Shown here in pieces: positions 39,982-48,525 of a stretch of 49,099 nt of DNA; the stretch's first letter is position 1, and each line of letters opens with the position of its first letter. Source of the DNA: CAZCEC01 sp964497615. Its GTDB lineage: Bacteria; Chloroflexota; Anaerolineae; Anaerolineales; UBA6663. The DNA lies in NCBI GenBank assembly GCA_964497615.1, contig CAZCEC010000048.1, forward strand, positions 1-49,099. Direction: 5' to 3'. Made by a program: the position numbers and the translations under genes. The notes beneath the pieces are model-generated. The model had not been told where the DNA came from, ran no database searches, and worked only from the letters and a program-made list of their open reading frames with translations.

Positions 39982-41007
39982 TTATGGCTCTGGCGTGGCG
40001 GTGGCCTCGGGCTGGTCGGTGCCGTCGCCGGGCGGCTCCTCGCTGGCGAGCGGGTCCGGCGTGGGGGTCTGGGCGCAGGCCGCCTGGGCCTCGGCCAGGG
40101 ACTCTTCCACGGCGGGGTCGTCGGCAAAGAGCGCCTGGGCGCGCAAGTAGCGTTCCTCCGCGCCGCAGTAGTCGCCCGCCCTCAGCAGTTGATCGGCGTA
40201 GTTCACGGTGGCGCGGTACAGCCGGGTGGAGGTGTCGCGGAAGTACGGGGCGATCAGGTAAAGCTGCTCCAGGATATTGGCCGCCTCGCGCCAATCGAGC
40301 CCCCAATAGCTTTGCGCGGCCAGGTACAGCCGGGCCCAGGCGCGGTAATTGAGGGCCTCGGTGTCGAGCGGGCCAAAGGCCTCGGCCTGGTCGAGGTCCA
40401 CCATGCCCGCTTCCATCTCGTCGCCCAGGATGCGGGCAATACCGCGGTTGCGCAGGGCCACGTACAGCATGCCGTCCACGCGCACGGCTTCATACTCGGG
40501 GTCCACGGCGTGCAACCGGGCCAACTGGGTGAGCACCTCGTCCCAATCTCCCGCGGCGTAGGCGTCTTGCGCCAGCGCGAAGATCGTCTCGGCCGCGCCG
40601 TTGGTGTAGGGCGTGGGGCTGGCGGTGGGCGTGGGCGTGACCGTCGGCAGCGGACGCGGCGTGGCGGTCGCCGACAGCCCGGCGCGGGCGTTGGCCAGCT
40701 GCTGCGCGGCGTCGCGGTAGGCGGGGTCGAGCTTGACGATGTACTCGAACCGCGCGGCGGCCACTTCGTAGCGGCCCGCGGCCAGGTCTGCCAGCCCCAG
40801 GTCATACTGCAACTGGAGATCGGCGGTCTGCGTGGCCTCGTATTGCGCCTCGCGCTGGGTCAGCCCGGCCTGATAGCCCGCATAGCCCGCCCCCGCCAGG
40901 ATGAGGATGAGCAGCAGCGCGCCGCCCAGCCCAATCAGGGACAGCCGGCGGCGAACGGACAACGCGCCAGCAGCCGGCACGGGAGAAGTATCTTCGACGG
41001 TTGACAT
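39982..41007 (-). CDS. Membrane-anchored TPR protein
   Basis: 341 residues: one membrane helix (about 27-48), then TPR-like helical pairs (LGLADLAAGRYEVAAARFEYIVKLDPAYRDA; AQDAYAAGDWDEVLTQLARLHAVDPEYEAV) divided by a Pro/Thr stretch at about 115-135. Further repeats include NYADQLLRAGDYCGAEERYLRAQALF. The C-terminus is a short Pro/Thr/Glu tail. TPR arrays bind other proteins, so it may be the scaffold for neighbouring surface enzymes; this is inference from position. It ends in a good terminator. Confidence 0.8.
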   Translation of the reverse strand: MSTVEDTSPVPAAGALSVRRRLSLIGLGGALLLILILAGAGYAGYQAGLTQREAQYEATQTADLQLQYDLGLADLAAGRYEVAAARFEYIVKLDPAYRDAAQQLANARAGLSATATPRPLPTVTPTPTASPTPYTNGAAETIFALAQDAYAAGDWDEVLTQLARLHAVDPEYEAVRVDGMLYVALRNRGIARILGDEMEAGMVDLDQAEAFGPLDTEALNYRAWARLYLAAQSYWGLDWREAANILEQLYLIAPYFRDTSTRLYRATVNYADQLLRAGDYCGAEERYLRAQALFADDPAVEESLAEAQAACAQTPTPDPLASEEPPGDGTDQPEATATPEP

Positions 41008-41072
41008 CGCAAAATGCGCCGCGATGGCGCGGCAGCCCCGTCATTATAGCGTATCGAATTGGGCGGGAAGCC

Positions 41073-41142
41073 GGCGGGAGGACGACGGACGACCGACGAC
41101 GGACGACCGGCGGAAAGGACGAACGACGAACTACGACGAACG
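41073..41142. repeat. 7-bp tandem repeat array, ten units
   Basis: In-phase heptads: GGCGGGA, GGACGAC, GGACGAC, CGACGAC, GGACGAC, CGGCGGA, AAGGACG, AACGACG, AACTACG, ACGAACG. It is in the spacer between two minus-strand genes and is immediately followed by an 8-bp array. Confidence 0.85.
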
Positions 41143-41150
41143 AAGCAAGT

Positions 41151-41230
41151 GCTCACACGCCCACGTGCTCACATGCCTACGCGCCCACACTCTCACGCGC
41201 CCACCCCCACACCCCCTCACTTCCACACCG
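41151..41230. repeat. 8-bp tandem repeat array, ten degenerate units
   Basis: Units read GCTCACAC, GCCCACGT, GCTCACAT, GCCTACGC, GCCCACAC, TCTCACGC, GCCCACCC, CCACACCC, CCTCACTT, CCACACCG. The array ends one base before the stop codon of the M23 gene. Confidence 0.75.
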
Positions 41231-41231
41231 C

Positions 41232-42620
41232 TTACCGCCCGCCCGGCGAGATCGTCACCAGCGGCGTGATGACGGCCACGGGCGTGGGAGAGTACAGGGG
41301 CACCGGCGTGCGCGAGGGCGTGGGCGTGTTGGTGGGCGTGCGCGTACGCGTCGGGGTGCGCGTGGGCGTGGGCGTGCGCGTGGCGGTGGGGGTGCGGGTG
41401 ACTGTGGGCGTGGGCGTGTACGACGGCGTCACCGTGGGCAGGTTGTCCGGGCGGACGTAATCGGGCTGGGCGTCGGCGAAGACCCCCGTCTCGGATTGCA
41501 GGATGACGAAGTTGGTCTGCCCGGCGACGATGTTGACGGTGCCCTCAATGATCTCGAAGTCCTCGTCCTCGCCCGGTGCGCCGTGCGGCACCTTGGCGCG
41601 CAGCCGGTACGTCCCGGCCGGCAGGTCGGAGAGCGCGAAGTTTTCCTGCCAGGCGTCGTCGGGGTAGGCCACGCGCGGGCCGTAGGTGTACACCGTATAG
41701 ACGAACTGCCCGCGCGCGGTGAAGATATCTATCGAGGCAGACGGGATGACGTTGCCGTTCTTGGTCACCAGCCGCCCCGCCAGCACCCCCCACTCGGCGT
41801 AGGGCGCAATCCACAACTCGGGGTTGCGCGTGTTGTAGTAGCCGTTCTGGCCCACGCGCACCTCGAAGTGCACGTGCGGGCCGGTGGAGTTGCCGGTGTT
41901 GCCCACCCAGCCGATCACTTCGCCCGTCTGCACCTCCTGCCCCACGAAGACAGTATGCGCTTCCATATGGGCATAGAGGGTGTAGAGCGGCTGGTTCTGG
42001 TAGCCAAAGTCGTGAACGATGGCCACCGCGATGCCGTACGGGTCTTCCTCAAATCCTTGCTGGAAGTTGAACAGCCCCCAGCCCGCCCACACAACGCGCC
42101 CCGGCCCGGCGGCCAGGATGGGCGTGCGCGGCGGCGCGTCAATGTCAATCCCGGCGTGAATAGTCATCTGGCCGTAATAGTCGGCGCCGTAGCGGTACGA
42201 GCCCAGGGCATAGTTGACGCTGTCGGAGGCGATGGGGCGCGCAAACCAGAAGTGGTCCTCGGGCCGCACCGAGAGCGGCACGCCGCTGAGGGGCGGGCGC
42301 CAATCGGCCGGCAGCGGCGGCTCGTTGGGCGTGGGGAAAACGAACACCAGGGGCGTGGGCACCGTCGGCGCGACCAGCACCTCGGCCTCGCTGCCGGCGG
42401 GGGTCGAGAAGTCCGGCGCGGCGGTGGGCTCGCTGGCCGGCGGCTGCGGCGTGGCGGTCAACTCCGGAGTAACGGACGGTCGCGGCGTGACGGTGGGCGC
42501 GGCCGTGGAGGAGGCGCTGGCCTCGGCCGCAAAGGCGATGGGGGCATCGAGGGGCGTGCCGCAAGCAGTGAGCAGCAGCGCCAGAAACGTTATCGCCGCC
42601 AGGCCGTAGGGGCGAAGCAT
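41232..42620 (-). CDS. M23-family metallopeptidase lipoprotein with C-terminal Thr/Pro tail
   Basis: 462 residues. Lipobox LTAC (Cys20), then a Pro/Thr linker to about residue 105. The LytM/M23 zinc peptidase domain has His155 and Asp159 (HAGIDID), His218 (YAHM) and His249-x-His251 (GPHVHFEVR), so the metal and catalytic sites look intact. Cleavage of peptidoglycan cross-links or another peptide is expected. A Cna-B-like beta domain follows (about 275-375; LVTKNGNVIPSASIDIF, LPAGTYRLRA), then about 75 residues rich in TPTPTRT repeats. ATG 42620 lies inside an arm of an inverted repeat; the longer frame to 42728 is rejected because it would bury the signal peptide. Confidence 0.85.
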   Translation of the reverse strand: MLRPYGLAAITFLALLLTACGTPLDAPIAFAAEASASSTAAPTVTPRPSVTPELTATPQPPASEPTAAPDFSTPAGSEAEVLVAPTVPTPLVFVFPTPNEPPLPADWRPPLSGVPLSVRPEDHFWFARPIASDSVNYALGSYRYGADYYGQMTIHAGIDIDAPPRTPILAAGPGRVVWAGWGLFNFQQGFEEDPYGIAVAIVHDFGYQNQPLYTLYAHMEAHTVFVGQEVQTGEVIGWVGNTGNSTGPHVHFEVRVGQNGYYNTRNPELWIAPYAEWGVLAGRLVTKNGNVIPSASIDIFTARGQFVYTVYTYGPRVAYPDDAWQENFALSDLPAGTYRLRAKVPHGAPGEDEDFEIIEGTVNIVAGQTNFVILQSETGVFADAQPDYVRPDNLPTVTPSYTPTPTVTRTPTATRTPTPTRTPTRTRTPTNTPTPSRTPVPLYSPTPVAVITPLVTISPGGR

Positions 42621-42672
42621 CCGCCGCCCGCCGGGCCAACCTGTCCCGGCCACACGAGCGGATGCTTCGCCC
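42610..42672. repeat. 15-bp perfect inverted repeat (GGGCGAAGCATCCGC) containing a start codon
   Basis: GGGCGAAGCATCCGC (42610-42624) is exactly complementary to 42658-42672; an inner CCGGG/CCCGG stem lies between. On the minus strand the arm reads GCGGATGCTTCGCCC and contains the ATG of the M23 gene. Confidence 0.85.
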
Positions 42673-42724
42673 TGGCCGGGAATGCCCCTCGAACGCCAAC
42701 CGTGTCGCCGCCGCAGCAAGCGTC

Positions 42725-45055
42725 TCACGGCCCCTCCGCCAACAAGGTGGAGGTGGGCAGAACCACGGTGGGCGTCGCGGTGAACCAGGTGCCGCTGGGT
42801 GTGGCCGTGGGGCGCGGCGTGAAGGTGGGTGTGGGCGTGATGGTCGGGCGGCGCGTCCAGGTCGGCGTCGGCGTGATGGTGGGCCGGCGGGTGAAGGTGG
42901 CCGTGGGCGTGCGCGTGGGCGTGCGCGTGGGCGTGATGGTGCGCGTGGGCGTCTGCGTGATGGTGGGCGTGTCGGTGGGCGAGGGCACCGGCGTGCGCGT
43001 GGCCACGGCGGCGGCGCTATAGACCTCGCGCATGGCGGGCAGCCACTCCAGCCCTCCGCGCTGCTCGAAGCGTGTGAACAACCGGCCGGGATAGAACGAG
43101 CGCCAGTTGCTGGCGGCGGGCACGCGCGCCCAGCCGTAGTCCTCGGCCAGGGTGGTGAAGTCCACAAAGTAGCCCGGCGGCATGACGGTGAAATACTCGC
43201 CGCCGGCATCGTAAGGCTCGGGCCGGCCCGAGGCGGCGGCGGCCAGGTTCCACGGCGGGCGGCGCAGCGGCTCGCCCATGCTGCCGTCCTGCACCGCGGC
43301 CAACAGCCACACGCGCCATAAGGTGCGGTAGCCAAAATCCTCGCGCGCCAGCTTCACCCAGCCAAACTGCTCGGCGGCGCGGGCGAAATCGAACGCCCGG
43401 CCAGTCTTCAGCCAGGAGTTGTAGTCCATCGAGGGCGGCTGGGGGGCGTCAATCGCCACCAGCGCATTGTCGAGCGTGTTTAGAAAATCCCAGCCCACGG
43501 CACGGGCTGTGGTCACGCGCAGTCCATTGAAGGCCTCATCCACCCGGTCCGACAGGCGCGGGTCGGCGGCGATGACGTCGTCCAGCGGCACCAGCGCATA
43601 AGCCGGGTCACCGTCGGTGGGGCCGCTCAACTCCTCGGTCCAGGCCGGCGCGTCGGCCACCCGCGCCAGGTCGGCCAGGGCTGGCGGCAATTCCTCGGGC
43701 AGTGCCACCCGCGACCAGTCCAGCCCGCGGATGCGGCCAACCTCGGCCCGATAAGCGATCTGCGCCAGGCCCTCCTGCCCCAGCGGCGCGACGAGGATAT
43801 AGTCCGTGCCGCCCTCCAGCACCACCACCGTCGCCAGCGACGAGCCCTCCGGCGACCAGGCCGGGAACAGCCCCTGCCCCGCCACGGTCGAGCCCGCCGC
43901 TGGGTCGTCAGCCGAATGCGTAAAGATAGCGCCCACTGGCGAGGCGGCGTCGGCGAAGGCCAACAGTTCGCCGTTGGGACTGTAGCTGGGCTCGGCTTCG
44001 TGCACGTTGGGCGTGAAGGTGAGTTGCGTGTAGTCGCTCTCGTTGGGGCTGTCCAGCGACAGGCGCCACAGGTCGGGGTTGCCGCTGCGCATCGAGACCC
44101 ACACGATCTCGCGCCCGCCCGGCGACCAGGCCGGCTCGTAGTCGGCGGCGGTGTTGGCCGTGAGTGGAATCAAGTCGCCGCCCTCGGCGCTGACAATGGC
44201 GATATCCAGGTTGTCATCGCGGTACCACTCGAACACCAGGTATTGCCCATCCGGGCTCCAGGCCGGATTGGCCTTGAAGTCCAGGCCTTCGGTGATCTGG
44301 CGCGTCTCGCCCGTGGTCAAGTCCAGCACGTAGATGTTCCACGATCCGTCCCGGTGCGACGCAAAGGCCAGGCGCGTGCCGTCTGGGCTGGCGGCCGGGT
44401 CGCGGTCGTCCCACGGGCCGGCGGTCAGGCGGCTGGCGTTGGGCTGGCCCATCATGCGCGCCCACAGATTGGTATAGCCATTGGCGCGATAACCGTAGAA
44501 CAGGGTGCCGCCCAGGGTCAGGGGGTTGGGCGGGGCGGTGGCGGTCGGGCCAGCCGGCACCGGGCTGACCTCGATGTCAATATCGGCCAACTGCTCCACC
44601 ACGTCCGGGTCCAGCGCCGCCACCTCGATTGGTGTGGGGCTGGGCGTGTCCACCGCGGGCGGGGCGGGAGTATCGGTGAGCACCACCGTGCTCGGTCCGC
44701 CTGCCACCGCCACAGGATCAGGCCGCGCAATGCGCTCCACCAGCAGGGTGGCAATGACAATCAGGCCGGCATTGATGAGGACCAGCAGGAATATGGCCGG
44801 GACCTGGCGGCGGTGGAGCCGGAGGTGGATGACGCCCTCCGGCTCGGCGGGGTGGGCCAGCGTGCCGCTCCGCGCCAGGGCGGCCAGCCGGTCGGCGGCT
44901 GGCGGCGCGAGGGGAGGCCGCGCGGCAGGGTCCAGGTCGGCCAGGCGGCGATGCGGCGCACGGTCAAAGACGCCGAATGCCTCGCCCAGCTTGAGGCCCG
45001 ACCTCACCACCAGGCGACCCAAACGATCAGCCAGGCGGTATACAGACGCCAGCAT
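42725..45055 (-). CDS. Membrane-anchored TolB-like propeller protein with Thr/Pro tail
   Basis: 776 residues from ATG 45055. A cytoplasmic N-terminus (about 1-80) precedes a membrane helix (about 87-107) and a Pro linker. The propeller carries WD40-like/TolB repeats (DDRDPAASPDGTRLAFASHRDG, KANPAWSPDGQYLVF, DYEPAWSPGGREIVWVSMRSGNPDLW, EAEPSYSPNGELLAF; about 180-420). An unrecognised domain follows (about 450-670; DEAFNGLRVTTARAVGWDFLNTLDNAL), then a TPTRT-rich tail of about 90 residues. TATATT with an upstream TG (extended -10) lies eight bases before ATG 45055, so this start is preferred over 45100 and 45073. It is the first gene of the set formed with the M23 gene. Confidence 0.78.
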   Translation of the reverse strand: MLASVYRLADRLGRLVVRSGLKLGEAFGVFDRAPHRRLADLDPAARPPLAPPAADRLAALARSGTLAHPAEPEGVIHLRLHRRQVPAIFLLVLINAGLIVIATLLVERIARPDPVAVAGGPSTVVLTDTPAPPAVDTPSPTPIEVAALDPDVVEQLADIDIEVSPVPAGPTATAPPNPLTLGGTLFYGYRANGYTNLWARMMGQPNASRLTAGPWDDRDPAASPDGTRLAFASHRDGSWNIYVLDLTTGETRQITEGLDFKANPAWSPDGQYLVFEWYRDDNLDIAIVSAEGGDLIPLTANTAADYEPAWSPGGREIVWVSMRSGNPDLWRLSLDSPNESDYTQLTFTPNVHEAEPSYSPNGELLAFADAASPVGAIFTHSADDPAAGSTVAGQGLFPAWSPEGSSLATVVVLEGGTDYILVAPLGQEGLAQIAYRAEVGRIRGLDWSRVALPEELPPALADLARVADAPAWTEELSGPTDGDPAYALVPLDDVIAADPRLSDRVDEAFNGLRVTTARAVGWDFLNTLDNALVAIDAPQPPSMDYNSWLKTGRAFDFARAAEQFGWVKLAREDFGYRTLWRVWLLAAVQDGSMGEPLRRPPWNLAAAASGRPEPYDAGGEYFTVMPPGYFVDFTTLAEDYGWARVPAASNWRSFYPGRLFTRFEQRGGLEWLPAMREVYSAAAVATRTPVPSPTDTPTITQTPTRTITPTRTPTRTPTATFTRRPTITPTPTWTRRPTITPTPTFTPRPTATPSGTWFTATPTVVLPTSTLLAEGP

Positions 45056-45063
45056 AGGGTTAG

Positions 45064-45069
45064 AATATA
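45064..45069 (-). promoter_or_regulatory. Extended -10 box before the propeller gene
   Basis: On the minus strand TGCTATATT, eight bases before ATG 45055, gives an extended -10 element with a leaderless spacing. Confidence 0.55.
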
Positions 45070-45161
45070 GCATGTTCCGTGCCGGGAGGCCTGACAACAT
45101 AAGGTCCCCCGGCCGCGCCTGTCAAACGACGCTCCGGTATAACGGGATTCTAACATAGGTT

Positions 45162-45167
45162 TATAAT
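45162..45167 (+). promoter_or_regulatory. -10 box before the amidohydrolase gene
   Basis: A consensus TATAAT lies 30 bases before ATG 45198. No matching -35 box was found. The divergent promoter of the propeller gene is 93 bases away. Confidence 0.45.
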
Positions 45168-45197
45168 CTGAGCTTGCTGCCTCAAATGGAGAGCCCC

Positions 45198-46361
45198 ATG
45201 CTGCCTGCTGCCCAAGCCCTCAAGCCCCGCCTCGTCGAACTGCGCCGCGCCATCCACCGCCAGCCGGAACTCGGGTTTGACGTGTACAAGACAGCCGACC
45301 TCGCCGCCCGCACCCTGCGCGAGCTGGGCGCCGAAGTGCAGACCGGCATCGGCCGCACCGGCGTCGTCGGCCACCTGGGCGACGGCGAGGGACCCGTCAT
45401 CGCCATCCGCGCCGACATGGACGCCCTGCCTATCCTGGAGGCCAACGAGGTGCACTACGCCTCGCAGACGCCGGGGCAGATGCACGCCTGCGGCCACGAC
45501 GCCCACACCGCCATGGCCCTGGGCGCGGCCATGCTCCTGGCGCGGCAGCCCCTGGCCGGGCAGGTGCGCCTGCTCTTCCAGCCCTCCGAAGAGAACTCCG
45601 ACGCCGAGGGCGTCAGCGGCGCGCCGCGCATGATCGAGGATGGCGCGCTGGCGGGCGTGGATGCCGTGATCGCCCTGCATGTGGATGGTTCGCTGGAGGT
45701 GGGGCGTGTGCGCGTGGACTCTGGCCAGATCGCCGGCTCCGACGCCACCTTCCGCGCCACCGTGCGGGCCGCGGGCGGCCACGGGGCCATGCCCCACCGC
45801 TCCGGCGACCCGATCTGGATGACGGCCGAGGTGCTCAGCGCGCTGTACGCCATCCCCTCGCGCCGCACCAACCCGTTCGACCCAACCGTGGTCTCGGTCG
45901 GCATCGTGCGCGGCGGGCAGGCCTCCAACGTCATCCCCGAGGCGGTCTATATCGAGGGCACGGTGCGGGCCATGACGGAGACCGTGCGCGAGCAACTGCT
46001 GGACGAGGTGAAGCGCGCGCTGGACCTGGCCCGCACAATGGGCGGCGACTACACCCTGGACATCGAGCGCGGCTATCCGGGGCTGGACAACGACGACGGG
46101 GTGGCGGCTGTCATGCGCGCGGCGGCGGCGGACCTGCTGGGCGAGGCGGCGCTGGCAGAACCGCGCCCCACCCTGGGCGTGGAAGACTTTGCCTACATGA
46201 CCAAGCTCGTCCCCGGCGCGATGTTCAGCCTGGGCACGCGCGCCCCCGGCGGCCCGCCGCGCTTCGTCCACACCCCGGTCTTCGACATTGACGAAGACGC
46301 CCTGCCCATCGGCGCAGCCATGCTGGCCGAGACTGTCCTGCGCCTGATGCAAGAGCGGTGA
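45198..46361 (+). CDS. M20-family amidohydrolase (N-acyl amino acid / hippurate type)
   Basis: 387 residues. A two-metal hydrolase that removes acyl groups from amino acids or related amides. Metal and catalytic residues are visible: Cys98 and His100 (HACGHDAHT), Glu131-Glu132 (QPSEEN), His161 (ALHVDG), and a His near the end (PRFVHTPVFD). The lid domain has GGHGAMPHRSGDP. GGAGAG precedes ATG 45198; ATG 45186 is a less likely alternative since homologues start near LPAAQALKPRLVELRRAIHRQPEL. No signal peptide, so cytoplasmic. Confidence 0.92.
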   Translation: MLPAAQALKPRLVELRRAIHRQPELGFDVYKTADLAARTLRELGAEVQTGIGRTGVVGHLGDGEGPVIAIRADMDALPILEANEVHYASQTPGQMHACGHDAHTAMALGAAMLLARQPLAGQVRLLFQPSEENSDAEGVSGAPRMIEDGALAGVDAVIALHVDGSLEVGRVRVDSGQIAGSDATFRATVRAAGGHGAMPHRSGDPIWMTAEVLSALYAIPSRRTNPFDPTVVSVGIVRGGQASNVIPEAVYIEGTVRAMTETVREQLLDEVKRALDLARTMGGDYTLDIERGYPGLDNDDGVAAVMRAAAADLLGEAALAEPRPTLGVEDFAYMTKLVPGAMFSLGTRAPGGPPRFVHTPVFDIDEDALPIGAAMLAETVLRLMQER

Positions 46362-46503
46362 ACGTCACCGATAAGCATCGCTGTCGCCCTGAGCGCGTTC
46401 GCGGATGCCAGGCGATACCACCCGTTCCACGCGCGAAGGGCCTCCCTGGTCATTCGCGGCCAGACAAAGCGCTGATGCCGAGAGTTCGGTTTCCGGTGAT
46501 CCA

Positions 46504-46531
46504 CCGTCCTTCGTCTTTCGTCCTTCGTCGG
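46504..46531. repeat. 7-bp tandem repeat, four units
   Basis: CCGTCCT, TCGTCTT, TCGTCCT, TCGTCGG. It lies between two convergent genes, two bases before the ABC exporter stop. No gene is seen in the remaining spacer 46362-46503. Confidence 0.8.
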
Positions 46532-46533
46532 CC

Positions 46534-48360
46534 TCACGTCCCCCGCTCAGCAAACGCCATCGTATACAGCTCAAAGTACCGCCCGCGCTGTTCCAGCAAC
46601 TGCGCGTGCGTGCCCGCCTCCACGATGCGGCCGTGGTCCATCACCACGATCAGGTCGGCACCGGTGATGGTGGAGAGCCGGTGGGCGATGACGAACGCGG
46701 TGCGCCCCCGCAGCAGCCGCTGCAGCGCGGCCTGGATCACGCGCTCGGTCTGCGTATCCACGCTGGAAGTCGCCTCGTCCAGGATCAGGATGCGCGGGTC
46801 GGCCAGCAGCGCGCGGGCAAAGGAGATCAACTGCCGCTGGCCGCCAGAGAGGATCGCGCCGCCCTCGCCCACCGGCGTGTCGTAGCCCTGCTCCAGCGCG
46901 GCGATGAATTCGTGCGCGCCCACGGCGCGGGCGGCGGCCTCCACCGCCTCGTCGCTGGCTTCCAGCGCGCCATAGCGGATATTGTCGCGGGCCGTGCCGG
47001 AGAACAGGAACGGGTCCTGGAGCACTACCCCCATCTGTTGGCGCAAGGAGGCCTGCGTCACCCCGCGCACGTCGTGGCCGTCAATCAGCACCGCGCCCTC
47101 GCTCACATCGTAGAAGCGCGAGACCAGCCGCACCAGGGTGCTCTTGCCGGCGCCGGTCTCGCCCACCAGCGCCACCGTCTGTCCCGCCGCGACCGACAGG
47201 TTAATGTCGTCCAGCACCGGCACGCCCCCGGCCTCGTAGCGAAAACTGACCCCGCGAAACTCCACCGCGCCCTGAATGGGCGGCAGGGGCGCCGCGTCGG
47301 GCGCGTCCTGGATTTCAATTGACGTGTCCAGCAGTTCAAAGATGCGCTCGCCGCTGGCCATGGTGGCCTGAAAGGTGTTGTAGCGCTGCGACAGGTCGCG
47401 GATGGGGTCGAACAGCCGGTCAATATAGAGCGCGAACGCTACCAGCGTGCCGGCCGTCAGCGCCGGCCCGCCCAGCCCCAGGCTGACGTCGAAGCGGCCC
47501 AGCACCGCCAGCCCGCCCAGCCACACCACCAGGCCCAGCGCCAGGCTGCCAATGAAGTCCACCGACGGAAAGAAGACCGACGACAGCAGCGAGGCGCGGT
47601 TCGTCTGCCGCAGCAAGTTGCCGTTGACCTCGCTGGCGAAGTGGCGGTAGTTGTGATCTTCGCGCGAGAACGACTGCACCACCCGCACGCCGACGATATT
47701 CTCGTTGAGCACCGCGTTCACATAGCCCACCGCCGAGCGCACCAGGCGGTAGCTCTCGCGCGCCCGGCGGCGAAACAGCTCCGTGGCCACGAACATCAGC
47801 GGCAGCACCAGGAAGGTGAGCAGCGAGAGCTGCCAGTGCAGCAGCAGCATCGCCAGGGTGATGCCGGCCAGGTCGAAGAAGTCGCGCACGACGGCGATCA
47901 CCCCCCACACGATCATCTCGCGCAGCACGCTCACGTCGTTTACCATGCGCGAGATCAGCCGCCCCACCGCATACCGGCTGAAGAACCCCAGCGACAACGC
48001 CTGGAGATGGTCAAACATCTGCCGCCGCAGGTCGTAGATGATGTTCTGGCCGGTGACGGCCATGATGCGCACGCGCAGATAGGTCCCCGCCCAAAACACC
48101 ACCGCCGCGATAACGTAGCCCAGCACCGCCCGCCCCAGCGCCGCCGGGTCGCGGGCCGCCACGCCCTCATCCACCGCCAGCTTGACGAAGTACGGCCCCA
48201 GCACCACCGCCCCCGTCGCCACCGTCATCAGGGCCAGCGCCGCCGCGATGTTGCGCCGGTACGGGCGCAAATAGCCCAGCAGCCGCCGCGTGATCTTCGG
48301 ATCGTAGGCCTTGCCGAGGATGTCGTCGTCGGCGGGGCGGCCGGCCGTTTTGGTGGTCAT
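46534..48360 (-). CDS. ABC exporter, fused permease-ATPase (MsbA/LmrA type)
   Basis: 608 residues. Six membrane helices occupy about 40-330; the ATPase domain has Walker A VGETGAGKSTLV, signature LSGGQRQLISFARALL, Walker B ILILDEATSSVD and the switch histidine in VIAHRLSTI. It is a half transporter working as a homodimer or with a second half encoded elsewhere; substrates of the family include lipids and drugs. No adjacent partner gene is present. The start ATG 48360 precedes a polar N-terminus (TTKTAGRPADDDILGKAYDPKITRRLLGYL). Confidence 0.93.
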   Translation of the reverse strand: MTTKTAGRPADDDILGKAYDPKITRRLLGYLRPYRRNIAAALALMTVATGAVVLGPYFVKLAVDEGVAARDPAALGRAVLGYVIAAVVFWAGTYLRVRIMAVTGQNIIYDLRRQMFDHLQALSLGFFSRYAVGRLISRMVNDVSVLREMIVWGVIAVVRDFFDLAGITLAMLLLHWQLSLLTFLVLPLMFVATELFRRRARESYRLVRSAVGYVNAVLNENIVGVRVVQSFSREDHNYRHFASEVNGNLLRQTNRASLLSSVFFPSVDFIGSLALGLVVWLGGLAVLGRFDVSLGLGGPALTAGTLVAFALYIDRLFDPIRDLSQRYNTFQATMASGERIFELLDTSIEIQDAPDAAPLPPIQGAVEFRGVSFRYEAGGVPVLDDINLSVAAGQTVALVGETGAGKSTLVRLVSRFYDVSEGAVLIDGHDVRGVTQASLRQQMGVVLQDPFLFSGTARDNIRYGALEASDEAVEAAARAVGAHEFIAALEQGYDTPVGEGGAILSGGQRQLISFARALLADPRILILDEATSSVDTQTERVIQAALQRLLRGRTAFVIAHRLSTITGADLIVVMDHGRIVEAGTHAQLLEQRGRYFELYTMAFAERGT

Positions 48361-48368
48361 GTCGCCTC

Positions 48369-48396
48369 GACGAAGGACGGATGACGAAGGACGAAG
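48369..48396. repeat. 7-bp tandem repeat, four units
   Basis: GACGAAG, GACGGAT, GACGAAG, GACGAAG, starting 9 bases before the ABC exporter start codon and possibly covering its promoter region. Confidence 0.85.
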
Positions 48397-48525
48397 TGCG
48401 CACGGCGACGGACGGCAGAATATGCCTGGCGTTCAAATAACGGCCTGGCGTGTGGGTCGTGGCCGCAGTGCTGGTTATGGAACAGGCGCTTGGGGATCAT
48501 GCGATGTGCCTCAGCGTGATGGCTT

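Noticed and set aside
41280..41430. GTGGGCGTG-rich tract as a DNA-level minisatellite
   Set aside because: It is the codon-level image of the Thr/Pro/Arg tail of the M23 lipoprotein; the same applies to 42780-42990 in the propeller gene.
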